Assembly: GCA_031275515.1 (NCBI GenBank)
Contig: JAISOQ010000010.1
Location: forward strand, 1 to 6,259
Source: Treponema sp.
GTDB lineage: Bacteria > Spirochaetota > Spirochaetia > Treponematales > Breznakiellaceae
Direction: 5' to 3'
Length of the DNA stretch: 6,259 nt
Made by a program: the position numbers and the translations under genes. The notes beneath the pieces are model-generated. The model did not search any database. It had not been told where the DNA came from and saw nothing but the letters and a program-made list of their open reading frames with translations. Positions 1 to 6,192 of this stretch are shown piece by piece (positions within the stretch are counted from its first letter, which is position 1; each line of letters opens with the position of its first letter).

Positions 1-53
1 TATTCATCCATCAATTCCCGGATTTCCTGTATTTTGGCGCTCTTTTTCTCCAT
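1..53 (-). CDS. 5' end of an unidentified leftward gene (partial)
   Basis: On the minus strand an ATG at 53-51 opens a frame that stays open to the window edge, giving 17 complete codons (MEKKSAKIQEIRELMDE). A strong Shine-Dalgarno, AGGAGG (58-63 on the plus strand as CCTCCT), lies 4 bases before the ATG, which is the main reason for calling a real gene. The visible part is charged and helix-prone, with no signal peptide. Too little is present to name it. The N-terminus loosely recalls the start of biotin carboxyl carrier proteins, but that is only an impression. The gene is divergent from the GH18 lipoprotein gene, so the roughly 120 bp between them should hold control elements for both. Confidence 0.6.
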   Translation of the reverse strand, partial: MEKKSAKIQEIRELMDE

Positions 54-57
54 ATCC

Positions 58-63
58 CCTCCT
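58..63 (-). promoter_or_regulatory. Strong ribosome binding site of the left-edge gene
   Basis: AGGAGG on the minus strand, followed by GGAT and then the ATG at 53-51. It matches the anti-Shine-Dalgarno fully and supports a coding start in an otherwise very short partial frame. Confidence 0.6.
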
Positions 64-117
64 GGGGAAGCGTGTATCACCTTACAGGCAGCTTGGGAAT
101 TTCTATGCGTTTATCCT

Positions 118-133
118 GACCCCCCGGGGGGTC
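118..133. repeat. Perfect 16-bp G/C palindrome in the divergent intergenic region
   Basis: GACCCCCCGGGGGGTC is its own exact reverse complement: six C followed by six G, flanked by GA and TC. It lies between the divergent left-edge gene and the GH18 lipoprotein gene. It could be an operator, a hairpin or a chance C/G run. No U-tract follows on either strand, so a terminator is unlikely. The function is unknown. Confidence 0.5.
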
Positions 134-174
134 CCGTATGGCCGAAAAAAGGCTATATAGGTTATTATAAAGAT

Positions 175-1266
175 ATGCCTTTTATTTTACTGCTTTCCCT
201 GATCCTATGCGTGTCCTGTATGTCCCTTCCGGAGCCGGCAGTTCAGTTTACTGCTGATACACTGCCCAATCCAGACCCCGAAGCGCCGGATGACCTGACG
301 CTTCCCCCCGGATTTGATGCCCTGCCGGTTTCCTCCTTTGGGGAAACCTGGGGGTACCTGATAAGCGGCCAGGAAGAGAACCTCAATCCGGGGTATCCCC
401 TTACGGATATAGGCTATTTCGGGGCGGAGGTAGACAGTTACGGCAGGCTCGTTGATGTACCCGATCCCCGGAAAATCGACTTTTTCCCCGGACGAATCCA
501 CCTGGTTGTTGCCTGTAACAGCCGGGGTCTGACCCATTTTGTCATTGAGCATGGAAGCAGGGCCAGGAAACAGCTTGTCGCGGACCTCCTTGAAGCCGTA
601 AAACCCTTTGATGGTTTGCAGATCGATTTTGAACTCGTACCCCGCAACGACGGAGAAGCCTTCCGTGAGTTTCTGAGGGAACTCCGGGACGGCCTTGGGG
701 GGAAGGTCCTCTCTGCGGCCCTTCCCGCCCGGACTCACGAGCTGGAAAACGATGTGTACGACTACCGGAAGCTCCTGCCTCTGGCAGACCGCATCCTGGT
801 CATGGCATACGATGAACATTGGTCTACCAGCGAACCCGGTCCCATCGCATCGCTGAATTGGTGCAGGTCTGTGGCGGCCTATGCCATGAAAACCCTGGGG
901 CCGGACAAACTCATCATGGGCCTCCCCTTTTATGGCCGTACTTGGGGGGACATGAACCCTAACCGGGCCTTTTTTCATTCCGGGATAGAACGGATCAAGC
1001 GGGAAAACAACGTAGACGTTGTAAAGCGCCAAGATGATATCCCTTCTTTTACCTACAAAGTCCCCGTAACCATCACGGTTTTTTACGAAGACGAATACTC
1101 CCTGTCGGCGCGCCTGAATATGTACCAGACCATGGGGGTACGCTCCGTGGGTTTCTGGGCCCTGGGTCAGGAGACGCCCCTGGTCTGGGAACTTCTGCAT
1201 CTGGATGCGCAGAAAGCAGTGCAGCCGGCGGCGCCGCTTTCCGCGCAAACAGCGCCTTCCCGCTAG
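175..1266 (+). CDS. Glycoside hydrolase family 18-like lipoprotein
   Basis: A 363-residue protein, probably an envelope-anchored beta-N-acetylglucosaminidase or chitinase-like enzyme acting on peptidoglycan or chitin oligomers; the substrate is not known. Residues 1-14 form a short hydrophobic signal, and Cys15 in L-C-V-S-C is a plausible lipidation site, although the lipobox is relaxed and the N-region has no Lys or Arg. The GH18 barrel follows. The catalytic strand is DGLQIDFE (146-153): Glu153 would be the acid and Asp151 is kept, but the middle Asp of the classic DxxDxDxE motif is Gln149. Other family landmarks are MAYDEHW (210-216), MGLPFYGRTW (248-257) and the C-terminal GFWALG with Trp328. 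Spore-germination hydrolases of the YaaH type have Asn at the Gln149 position, so this subgroup is the closest match I can suggest. I chose the ATG at 175 over the upstream ATG at 34 because it starts directly at the signal peptide and because the longer frame would overlap the divergent gene and its ribosome site. No good Shine-Dalgarno precedes it. The C-terminal tail is Ala/Pro-rich. Confidence 0.85.
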   Translation: MPFILLLSLILCVSCMSLPEPAVQFTADTLPNPDPEAPDDLTLPPGFDALPVSSFGETWGYLISGQEENLNPGYPLTDIGYFGAEVDSYGRLVDVPDPRKIDFFPGRIHLVVACNSRGLTHFVIEHGSRARKQLVADLLEAVKPFDGLQIDFELVPRNDGEAFREFLRELRDGLGGKVLSAALPARTHELENDVYDYRKLLPLADRILVMAYDEHWSTSEPGPIASLNWCRSVAAYAMKTLGPDKLIMGLPFYGRTWGDMNPNRAFFHSGIERIKRENNVDVVKRQDDIPSFTYKVPVTITVFYEDEYSLSARLNMYQTMGVRSVGFWALGQETPLVWELLHLDAQKAVQPAAPLSAQTAPSR

Positions 1267-2168
1267 GGACCTGTCACCCGGTTGCGGCCAGCCTTCTTGG
1301 CGGCATAGAGGTTCGCGTCAGCCAGGGCGATAAAGTCCTCCATGCGGGATTGCTCCTGGGGAACCAGAGAGGCCACGCCTATACTGATGGTGACTGAAGT
1401 AAAGGAGCCGCTGTTTGACAGAGATATCCTGGCCATTTCCACCTGGGCTCGAAGTTTTTCAGCCATAGCATAGGCTGTTTCCGCCGGGGTGTCGGGCAGC
1501 AAAATGCAGAATTCTTCCCCTCCAAGCCGGGCGGCTACATCCAAGGGACGCCTGGCGGTTGCAGCGAAAATCTTCGATATGGCTTGCAGCAGGACGTCTC
1601 CCTGAGGGTGCCCATAGGTATCATTGTAATTTTTGAATTTATCCACATCTATCATCATGAGGGAAATCGGCATCTTATCCCTGGCGGCCCTTTTCCATTC
1701 AAGAACAATCCGCTCGTCAAAACACCGCCGGTTAGGGATATCCGTCAAGGGGTCCGCATGGGTGAGATGCTCTATCCTTCTGATATACTGAACGATTTGT
1801 ATGTGGATCTTGATCCGGGCCCTGACAATAGCGTTATTAAAGGGCTTGAAGATGTAGTCCACCGCTCCCAGGAGAAGGCCCTTTTCTTCATCCGCCTCGT
1901 TATCCAGGCCGGTGATAATGATAATGGGAATATCCTTTAGGTCAGGATCGGCCTTGAGAATTTTAAGAACGTCAAACCCGCTTATATCCGGCATGATAAT
2001 ATCCAGAAGGATAAGATCCGGCCGTTCCGCACCAGCCCGTTTTAACCCGCAGCAGCCCGATTTAGCGGTAAATATTACATAATCCTTGGATAAGATTCTG
2101 TGCAAAATAAGGAGGTCTGTTTTTTCATCGTCAATAACCAAAATACGGCATTTATTATCTGTTTCCAT
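1263..2168 (-). CDS. Response regulator with GGDEF domain (diguanylate cyclase)
   Basis: A 301-residue cytoplasmic protein expected to make cyclic di-GMP from two GTP when phosphorylated. The N-terminal receiver (about 6-122) has the acidic pair Asp13/Asp14, phosphoacceptor Asp56 in LLLD, Thr86 and Lys108, all intact. A helical linker (about 116-135) leads to the GGDEF domain (about 136-300), which opens with DPLTDIPNRR (139-148). It has metal-binding Asp174 in MIDVDKFK, NDTYGHPQGD (182-191) and the active-site loop GGEEF (216-220). An inhibitory I-site RxxD (Arg207-Asp210, RPLD) lies exactly five residues before GGEEF, so product feedback is expected. There is no second output domain, so it is shorter than the double-receiver PleD. 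The ATG at 2168 is preceded by AAAGGG at a good distance. The gene follows the hybrid kinase on the same strand after a 154-bp gap that contains a stem-loop and a possible promoter; that kinase is its likely phosphate donor. Its stop codon overlaps that of the convergent GH18 gene. Confidence 0.93.
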   Translation of the reverse strand: METDNKCRILVIDDEKTDLLILHRILSKDYVIFTAKSGCCGLKRAGAERPDLILLDIIMPDISGFDVLKILKADPDLKDIPIIIITGLDNEADEEKGLLLGAVDYIFKPFNNAIVRARIKIHIQIVQYIRRIEHLTHADPLTDIPNRRCFDERIVLEWKRAARDKMPISLMMIDVDKFKNYNDTYGHPQGDVLLQAISKIFAATARRPLDVAARLGGEEFCILLPDTPAETAYAMAEKLRAQVEMARISLSNSGSFTSVTISIGVASLVPQEQSRMEDFIALADANLYAAKKAGRNRVTGP

Positions 2169-2188
2169 AAGTACCCTTTAAAGCATAG

Positions 2189-2217
2189 ATTATCAAAAAG
2201 TAAAAAACCATTGTCCT
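2189..2217 (-). promoter_or_regulatory. Possible sigma-70 promoter of the REC-GGDEF gene
   Basis: On the minus strand AGGACA (2217-2212) and GATAAT (2194-2189) are separated by 17 bp. The matches are four of six for the -35 box and five of six for the -10 box. Transcription would start near 2182 and give a very short leader with AAAGGG ahead of the ATG. It would let the cyclase be expressed separately from the kinase. AT-rich sequence makes chance matches common here. Confidence 0.35.
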
Positions 2218-2288
2218 GCCGAATGATATAAAGAAACAGGATACAAGTCTTGTAGAAAACCATACAAATTATAAGAATATTATCTGAA

Positions 2289-2319
2289 CAGGTTACAAAA
2301 CCGGTTATTTTGTAACCTG
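2289..2319 (-). terminator. Stem-loop just after the hybrid kinase gene (possible terminator)
   Basis: Perfect 12-bp inverted repeat: CAGGTTACAAAA (2289-2300) and TTTTGTAACCTG (2308-2319), with the 7-base loop CCGGTTA. It starts 3 bases beyond the kinase stop codon. In the direction of transcription the bases after the stem (TTCAGATAATATT) do not form a proper U-run, so it is not a standard intrinsic terminator. It could instead protect the 3' end of the mRNA or be a dispersed repeat. Its core resembles that of the stem-loop at 5052-5094. Confidence 0.5.
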
Positions 2320-2322
2320 CTC

Positions 2323-4959
2323 TTATCCTTTCGGCAGGGCAAATAAACCCTCAATTATCAGGAGGGTTTTCAGGGCCTCGGTGAATTCAAAATCTTCGAT
2401 TTGATCGCAGAGGATTCGCGCCTTATCCGGGTATCTAAAAAAGCGCTTCCGGATTTCCCCTGTCAGTTCGAGGCTGCCCGTGTTGTCCGATAGCAGCAGA
2501 GGATGAAGCCGCTCTATGAGAAGCAGCGCCTGCTCCCGTTCCTGGGCAGGGTCCGCCGCAGGGGCGCCATACTCCGCTTTTTCCGCCGGATGTTCCGCCG
2601 GCTCCGCCGTTGAAGGCTGGGCGTCCAGGGCGGCCATGAGGCCGGCGAACTCCCGCTTCAGGCCGGCAAGGAGTTCCGCGTTGGGGGCGGCGCTCCCGTT
2701 CACCAGAACCTTCTCCACCGACAGAGCGGCCTTCCTGAGATTGTCGGCGCCGATAAGTCCGGCGACGCTTTTCAGGGTATGGGCTATGCGGTGGGCCAGA
2801 GCATAATCCCCGGCGGCAAGGGCTTGGGTTATCTTCTCGTAATCGGCGCGGTGATCTTTCTTGAAAGCATTCACGATCTCGTCATAGAGCAGTTTGTCAT
2901 CTAAAATCTTTGAGGCGGATAATGGCGGGGCAAGAACCGCACGCCCGGGAACCATTGAAGAGCCGGCTTTTTGCTTCTCCCCCTGTTCTATGATTCCGGT
3001 AATCTTATTCTGAGGGAGCCATTTGGCGAGTTTCTTGTTGAGTTCCCCCACATCTACGGGCTTGGAGATAAAATCGTTCATCCCGGCATTAAGGAACATT
3101 CCCTGGATGCCGGAAATCGCATTGGCCGTCAGGGCTATGATAGGCATAGACGCCGCCCAGGGCTTGTTCAGCTTCCGTATGCGCCTTACCGCCTCAACCC
3201 CGTCTATACCGGGCATCATGTGATCCATGAATACGATGTCATAGGACTGTTTCGCCGCCTTTTCCAGGGCTTCGGCCCCGCTTTCGGCTGTATCGGCGCG
3301 GATATTGTGAGTGGCAAGGTACGCCAGGGCCACCTTGAGGTTGATGGAGTTATCGTCCACCACCAGGATCCTGGTATCCGGGGAAGCCATAACATGGGAA
3401 TGCAGGAGCCGCTGTTCTGTCTTGGCAGGATCGCCTTCTATCAGGGGAAGGAGGACGGTGAATTCCGAACCCTGCCCGTAAAGGCTGTCAAAGAAGATTT
3501 CCCCCTGCATCATATCCACCAGATGTTTCGTGATGGCAAGTCCCAGGCCCGTACCCATGATGCCCCGGTTGTTTTCCCGGTCAAACTGCTGAAAAATACC
3601 GAAAAGTTTGGGGAAATTCTCTTTTTTTATGCCTATACCCGTATCCTTCACGATGAAAGCGAGGTAGTCCCGGTCATGAAAAACACGGCGGCATACTCGA
3701 AAATCCACATACCCTTTTTGAGTGTACTTTATGGCATTGTTGAGGATGTTGGTGATGATCTGGCGGATGCGCACGTCGTCCCCATAGACTACCTGGGGCA
3801 CATCGGCGCCAAAGGAATGTCTGAATTGCAGGTCTTTGATTTCGGCGGAGAAACGGCTTAGGGAACAGACGTTATCATAGAGTTCCAGGAGGTTGAAGTG
3901 TACCTGCAGGATTTCCATTTTGCCCATTTCGATTTTGGAGATGTCCAGCGCATCATTGATGAGTCGAAGCAGGGCCGAGGACATCTTGTTAATATCTTTG
4001 AAGAAACTGAGCTGCTGCTCATCCAGGTTATCAGTACGCATCAAATCGCTCATGCCGATGATGGCGTTCATAGGGGTACGAATCTCGTGGCTCATGGAAG
4101 CGAGAAATTTGCTCTTCTCCTCGGAAGCCACCTGAGCGGCTCTGGTCTGAACCTCCAACTCCCGGCTGCGGGCGTCCGCTGCCCGTATCCTTTCTTCTGT
4201 GGCTTTGATGTCCCTGAGATCCCGGATATAGATCACAACCCGGAAGGACTCCCGCCAGGCGACCCGCACAAGGGTAACTTCTGTGGGAAGCCGCTCCCCT
4301 GCGGCGGTCCGGAATATCCACTCACATTCCTTGCGCCCGGAGCGTAAGGCTTCGGCCAGGGATTGCTTGACTTTATTTCGGGCCTGGCTCTCTTCTACCT
4401 GAGCAAAGGAAAAAAATTCGTAGAAACGATCAAAAAATTCCTTTTTGGAATTTACCCCGAAGAGTTTGAGGGTTTCAAGGTTGCAGTCCAGAAGGTTCCC
4501 GTCCACATCCCAGAAGGTACAGGCCAGGGGCGTGGCGTCGAGCATCACCCTGGTACGCTCGTCTTCTTCGGCCTTGAGAAGGTCCGTCGCATCGTGGTAT
4601 ATCATCAGAACGCCCTCAAAGCCGCCCTCATCATCTATTAACGGGGTGCTGGTGATAGAATAGTTGCGGCTGGGCCCTTCCTCTGAAAAATCTATGATTA
4701 CATTGTCGATTATTCTCGTGAGTTTCGACTTTATCCGGTTGAACCGTTCCATAGACTGCCGGCAAAAGGCCTCAGCCCCAAAGAAAGCGCAGATTTCCGT
4801 AAAATGCCGCCCTTTGAGGGATTCGAAGCAGTCCTGCCTCGCAAGGCGGAGGAAAGAAATGGAACAATATACAAGATTAGCGTCCTTATCCAGAAGAACA
4901 ACCCCATCAGGGCTGCTTTCCAGCAAAAGTTTGAGGTATTTCTCCTCTTTTTCGGCCAC
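2323..4959 (-). CDS. Soluble hybrid histidine kinase, PAS-PAS-HisKA-HATPase-REC-HPt
   Basis: An 878-residue sensor kinase of the BarA/ArcB-like tripartite layout, but with no transmembrane segment, so it should sense a cytoplasmic signal. Two PAS domains (about 5-130 and 135-255) are followed by a short coiled coil (255-285) and HisKA with His291 in SMSHEIRTP. HATPase_c follows, with N-box Asn404/Asn408, G1 DTGIGI (439-444), F-box (453-459) and G2 GTGLGL (469-474). The receiver (about 528-648) has Asp535/Asp536, Asp579 in FMDHMMP, Thr611 and Lys633. The HPt domain (about 690-780) has His727 in AHTLKSVAGLIGA. After a Pro/Ala/Glu-rich linker (781-808), a helical tail of about 70 residues ends the protein. 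All phosphorelay residues are present, so the route His291-Asp579-His727 is possible. The start codon is GTG (4959-4957); AAGGAT lies 9 bases upstream and no in-frame ATG precedes it before the stop codon. The REC-GGDEF gene just downstream is the obvious phosphate acceptor. The signal is unknown. Confidence 0.93.
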   Translation of the reverse strand: MAEKEEKYLKLLLESSPDGVVLLDKDANLVYCSISFLRLARQDCFESLKGRHFTEICAFFGAEAFCRQSMERFNRIKSKLTRIIDNVIIDFSEEGPSRNYSITSTPLIDDEGGFEGVLMIYHDATDLLKAEEDERTRVMLDATPLACTFWDVDGNLLDCNLETLKLFGVNSKKEFFDRFYEFFSFAQVEESQARNKVKQSLAEALRSGRKECEWIFRTAAGERLPTEVTLVRVAWRESFRVVIYIRDLRDIKATEERIRAADARSRELEVQTRAAQVASEEKSKFLASMSHEIRTPMNAIIGMSDLMRTDNLDEQQLSFFKDINKMSSALLRLINDALDISKIEMGKMEILQVHFNLLELYDNVCSLSRFSAEIKDLQFRHSFGADVPQVVYGDDVRIRQIITNILNNAIKYTQKGYVDFRVCRRVFHDRDYLAFIVKDTGIGIKKENFPKLFGIFQQFDRENNRGIMGTGLGLAITKHLVDMMQGEIFFDSLYGQGSEFTVLLPLIEGDPAKTEQRLLHSHVMASPDTRILVVDDNSINLKVALAYLATHNIRADTAESGAEALEKAAKQSYDIVFMDHMMPGIDGVEAVRRIRKLNKPWAASMPIIALTANAISGIQGMFLNAGMNDFISKPVDVGELNKKLAKWLPQNKITGIIEQGEKQKAGSSMVPGRAVLAPPLSASKILDDKLLYDEIVNAFKKDHRADYEKITQALAAGDYALAHRIAHTLKSVAGLIGADNLRKAALSVEKVLVNGSAAPNAELLAGLKREFAGLMAALDAQPSTAEPAEHPAEKAEYGAPAADPAQEREQALLLIERLHPLLLSDNTGSLELTGEIRKRFFRYPDKARILCDQIEDFEFTEALKTLLIIEGLFALPKG

Positions 4960-5051
4960 AGCGATGTTATCCTTTTTTAGTTTATCTCCGGTATAATTCC
5001 GCGGCGCGCAAGGGTTTCGCAGGCCGGGGAATTTAGCCTCAATTCATTATA

Positions 5052-5094
5052 ATTGAAGGTGTTTCAAAATCTCAAATTTTGAAACGCCTTCAAT
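5052..5094 (-). terminator. Long stem-loop between reductase and kinase genes (possible terminator)
   Basis: Arms 5052-5070 and 5076-5094 form a 19-bp stem with one G-T wobble and the 5-base loop CTCAA. The inner core is GTTTCAAAAT / ATTTTGAAAC. It starts 7 bases after the reductase stop codon. As at 2289-2319, no clear U-run follows on the minus strand (TATAATGAATT), although the 3' arm itself begins with ATTTTG. Likely roles are a 3'-end structure or terminator for the reductase mRNA, or a dispersed hairpin repeat. Confidence 0.55.
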
Positions 5095-5101
5095 CTGCTA
5101 G

Positions 5102-5953
5102 TTAAAAAACCGCAAGTATCACTTCCTGGGCCCGTTTCTTCAAAAACGCGAATTCCATATCCGACAGCGGGGTGGGAACGCCGTCGTATTTCTCCAGGAT
5201 GGAAAGGCTCAATTCCAGAAGCCGGACATCGGAGGGGCTCAGGGAGGTATGTACCGCCTGGGACAGGGTGAAGCGCAGGGCCAGATTTGCCAGTTCCATG
5301 TCATTGGAGATGGGCTTATACCAGCACCGGGGATACCCGTCAAATTCGTTCTCTTTGGCGCTTTCAGCCAGGCTTTTCACCGCAATACATCCCATATTCC
5401 GTTTAGCCGCTTCTTCCAGAGCCGCCTTTCCTACCCCGTTTTTCAGCCGGCTCACCCAATTCACCGGGAAAAGCATAGTGTCAAAATCATACTCTTGCAT
5501 CAGCTTAATGGCCGCATCGTCATAATGGCTTGAAAAACCTATATATCTGATAAGGCCCTTCGTCCTGGCCATTTCCAAAGCATCCATTGCGCCATTAGGG
5601 CCAAATACCTTCTGCACTTCATCCTCCGTCATGGCGTGAAGCTGGTACACGTCTATATAATCGGTATGCAGGCTTTTAAGGGAATCATACAGATCCTTCA
5701 ATGCCCCATCCTTAGTCCGCTTATTCGTCTTGCTGGCAAGGAACATCTTGTCCCTTTTCGTCTTGATGACCGAGCCCAATACCTGCTGGGCATTGCCATA
5801 AGAAGGCGCTACATCGAAGTAGTTAATACCCCGCTCTATGGCGTTTGATACAATCCAGGCGGCTTCTCTTTGAAGCGTATCCCTGATCACTATCCCGCCA
5901 AAGCTTAAAACCCCGACAGATAAGCCGGTTTTCCCTAAAATTCGTTCTTCCAT
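5102..5953 (-). CDS. Aldo/keto reductase family protein
   Basis: A 283-residue cytoplasmic NAD(P)H-dependent oxidoreductase with the TIM-barrel aldo/keto reductase fold; the substrate cannot be told from sequence. The catalytic tetrad is complete: Asp47 and Tyr52 in FDVAPSYGNA, Lys75 in LASKT and His106 in VYQLH. Other family signs are the N-terminal LGKTGLSVGVLSFGG (6-20), GLIRYIGFSSH (133-143) and the IAVKSLAE strand (190-197). It resembles the bacterial group annotated as general aldo/keto reductases. Some of its relatives carry a C-terminal 4Fe-4S cluster, but here the end has no Cys motif and stops near residue 283. The ATG at 5953 follows AGGGAG at 8 bases and GAGG nearer still. A stem-loop follows the stop codon, and the kinase gene starts 142 bp further on, so cotranscription with it is uncertain. 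Confidence 0.92.
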   Translation of the reverse strand: MEERILGKTGLSVGVLSFGGIVIRDTLQREAAWIVSNAIERGINYFDVAPSYGNAQQVLGSVIKTKRDKMFLASKTNKRTKDGALKDLYDSLKSLHTDYIDVYQLHAMTEDEVQKVFGPNGAMDALEMARTKGLIRYIGFSSHYDDAAIKLMQEYDFDTMLFPVNWVSRLKNGVGKAALEEAAKRNMGCIAVKSLAESAKENEFDGYPRCWYKPISNDMELANLALRFTLSQAVHTSLSPSDVRLLELSLSILEKYDGVPTPLSDMEFAFLKKRAQEVILAVF

Positions 5954-6010
5954 ACCTCAAACTCCCTATTTTTTACCTTTTTTGCTCTTACAAAGAAGTA
6001 TTATCTGATA

Positions 6011-6039
6011 AGTATAGCGTTTACCTTGGTGATTTGCCA
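6011..6039 (-). promoter_or_regulatory. Possible sigma-70 promoter of the aldo/keto reductase gene
   Basis: On the minus strand TGGCAA (6039-6034) and TATACT (6016-6011) are 17 bp apart. The -10 box matches five of six consensus bases and the -35 box about three. Transcription would start near 6004, giving a leader of about 50 bases. It is divergent from the tRNA promoter. Confidence 0.4.
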
Positions 6040-6078
6040 TTTTTTGATCGATTTTTGAAAAAAAGGCAGCGCAGCTAC

Positions 6079-6107
6079 TTGACACTTTTGGGAAGAGTCT
6101 CTATATT
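6079..6107 (+). promoter_or_regulatory. Near-consensus sigma-70 promoter of the initiator tRNA gene
   Basis: TTGACA (6079-6084), a perfect -35 box, is followed after exactly 17 bp by TATATT (6102-6107), a good -10 box. Transcription should start near 6114, only a few bases before the mature tRNA 5' end. A/T tracts at 6040-6064 (T-runs, then seven A at 6058-6064) lie where an UP element would stimulate RNA polymerase. High constitutive expression fits a tRNA gene. Confidence 0.8.
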
Positions 6108-6119
6108 AATAAAATACAA

Positions 6120-6192
6120 CGCAGGGTAGAGCAGTTGGCAGCTCGTCGGGCTCATAACCCGGAGGTCCCAGGTTCGAGTCCTGGCCCTGCTA
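6120..6192 (+). tRNA. Initiator tRNA-Met (anticodon CAT)
   Basis: A 73-base cloverleaf. The acceptor arms are 6120-6126 and 6185-6191, with discriminator A at 6192. The D arm is around GAGCAGTTGGCAGCTC. The anticodon stem TCGGG/CCCGG encloses the loop CTCATAA, with CAT at 6153-6155. The T stem CCAGG/CCTGG encloses TTCGAGT. Two features mark it as the formyl-Met initiator rather than the elongator: three consecutive G-C pairs next to the anticodon loop, and no Watson-Crick pair at position 1:72 (C1 opposite T72). In E. coli the mismatch is C1:A72. The CCA end is not encoded (the bases after the discriminator are AAG), so it must be added by the CCA-adding enzyme. Confidence 0.93.

Noticed and set aside
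34..174. N-terminal extension of the GH18 frame to the ATG at 34
   Set aside because: The added 47 residues precede a signal peptide, show no family features and would overlap the divergent left-edge gene and its ribosome site.
205..1248. Long minus-strand open frame of 347 codons opposite the GH18 gene
   Set aside because: It mirrors a gene with clear GH18 motifs, its translation shows no domain, and it has no convincing start signals.
2580..2612. Short GTTCCGCCGG-like repeats in the kinase gene
   Set aside because: They encode the Pro/Ala/Glu-rich linker (repeated PAE) and reflect low-complexity coding sequence, not a separate element.
2971..3861. Plus-strand open frame of 296 codons inside the kinase gene
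   Set aside because: It is antisense to the HATPase and receiver domains, whose motifs are intact; its translation has no recognisable features.
6036..6067. Imperfect inverted repeat GCCATTTTTT / AAAAAAAGGC upstream of the tRNA promoter
   Set aside because: No upstream rightward gene needs a terminator here; the A/T tracts are better explained as UP-element-like DNA next to a strong promoter.
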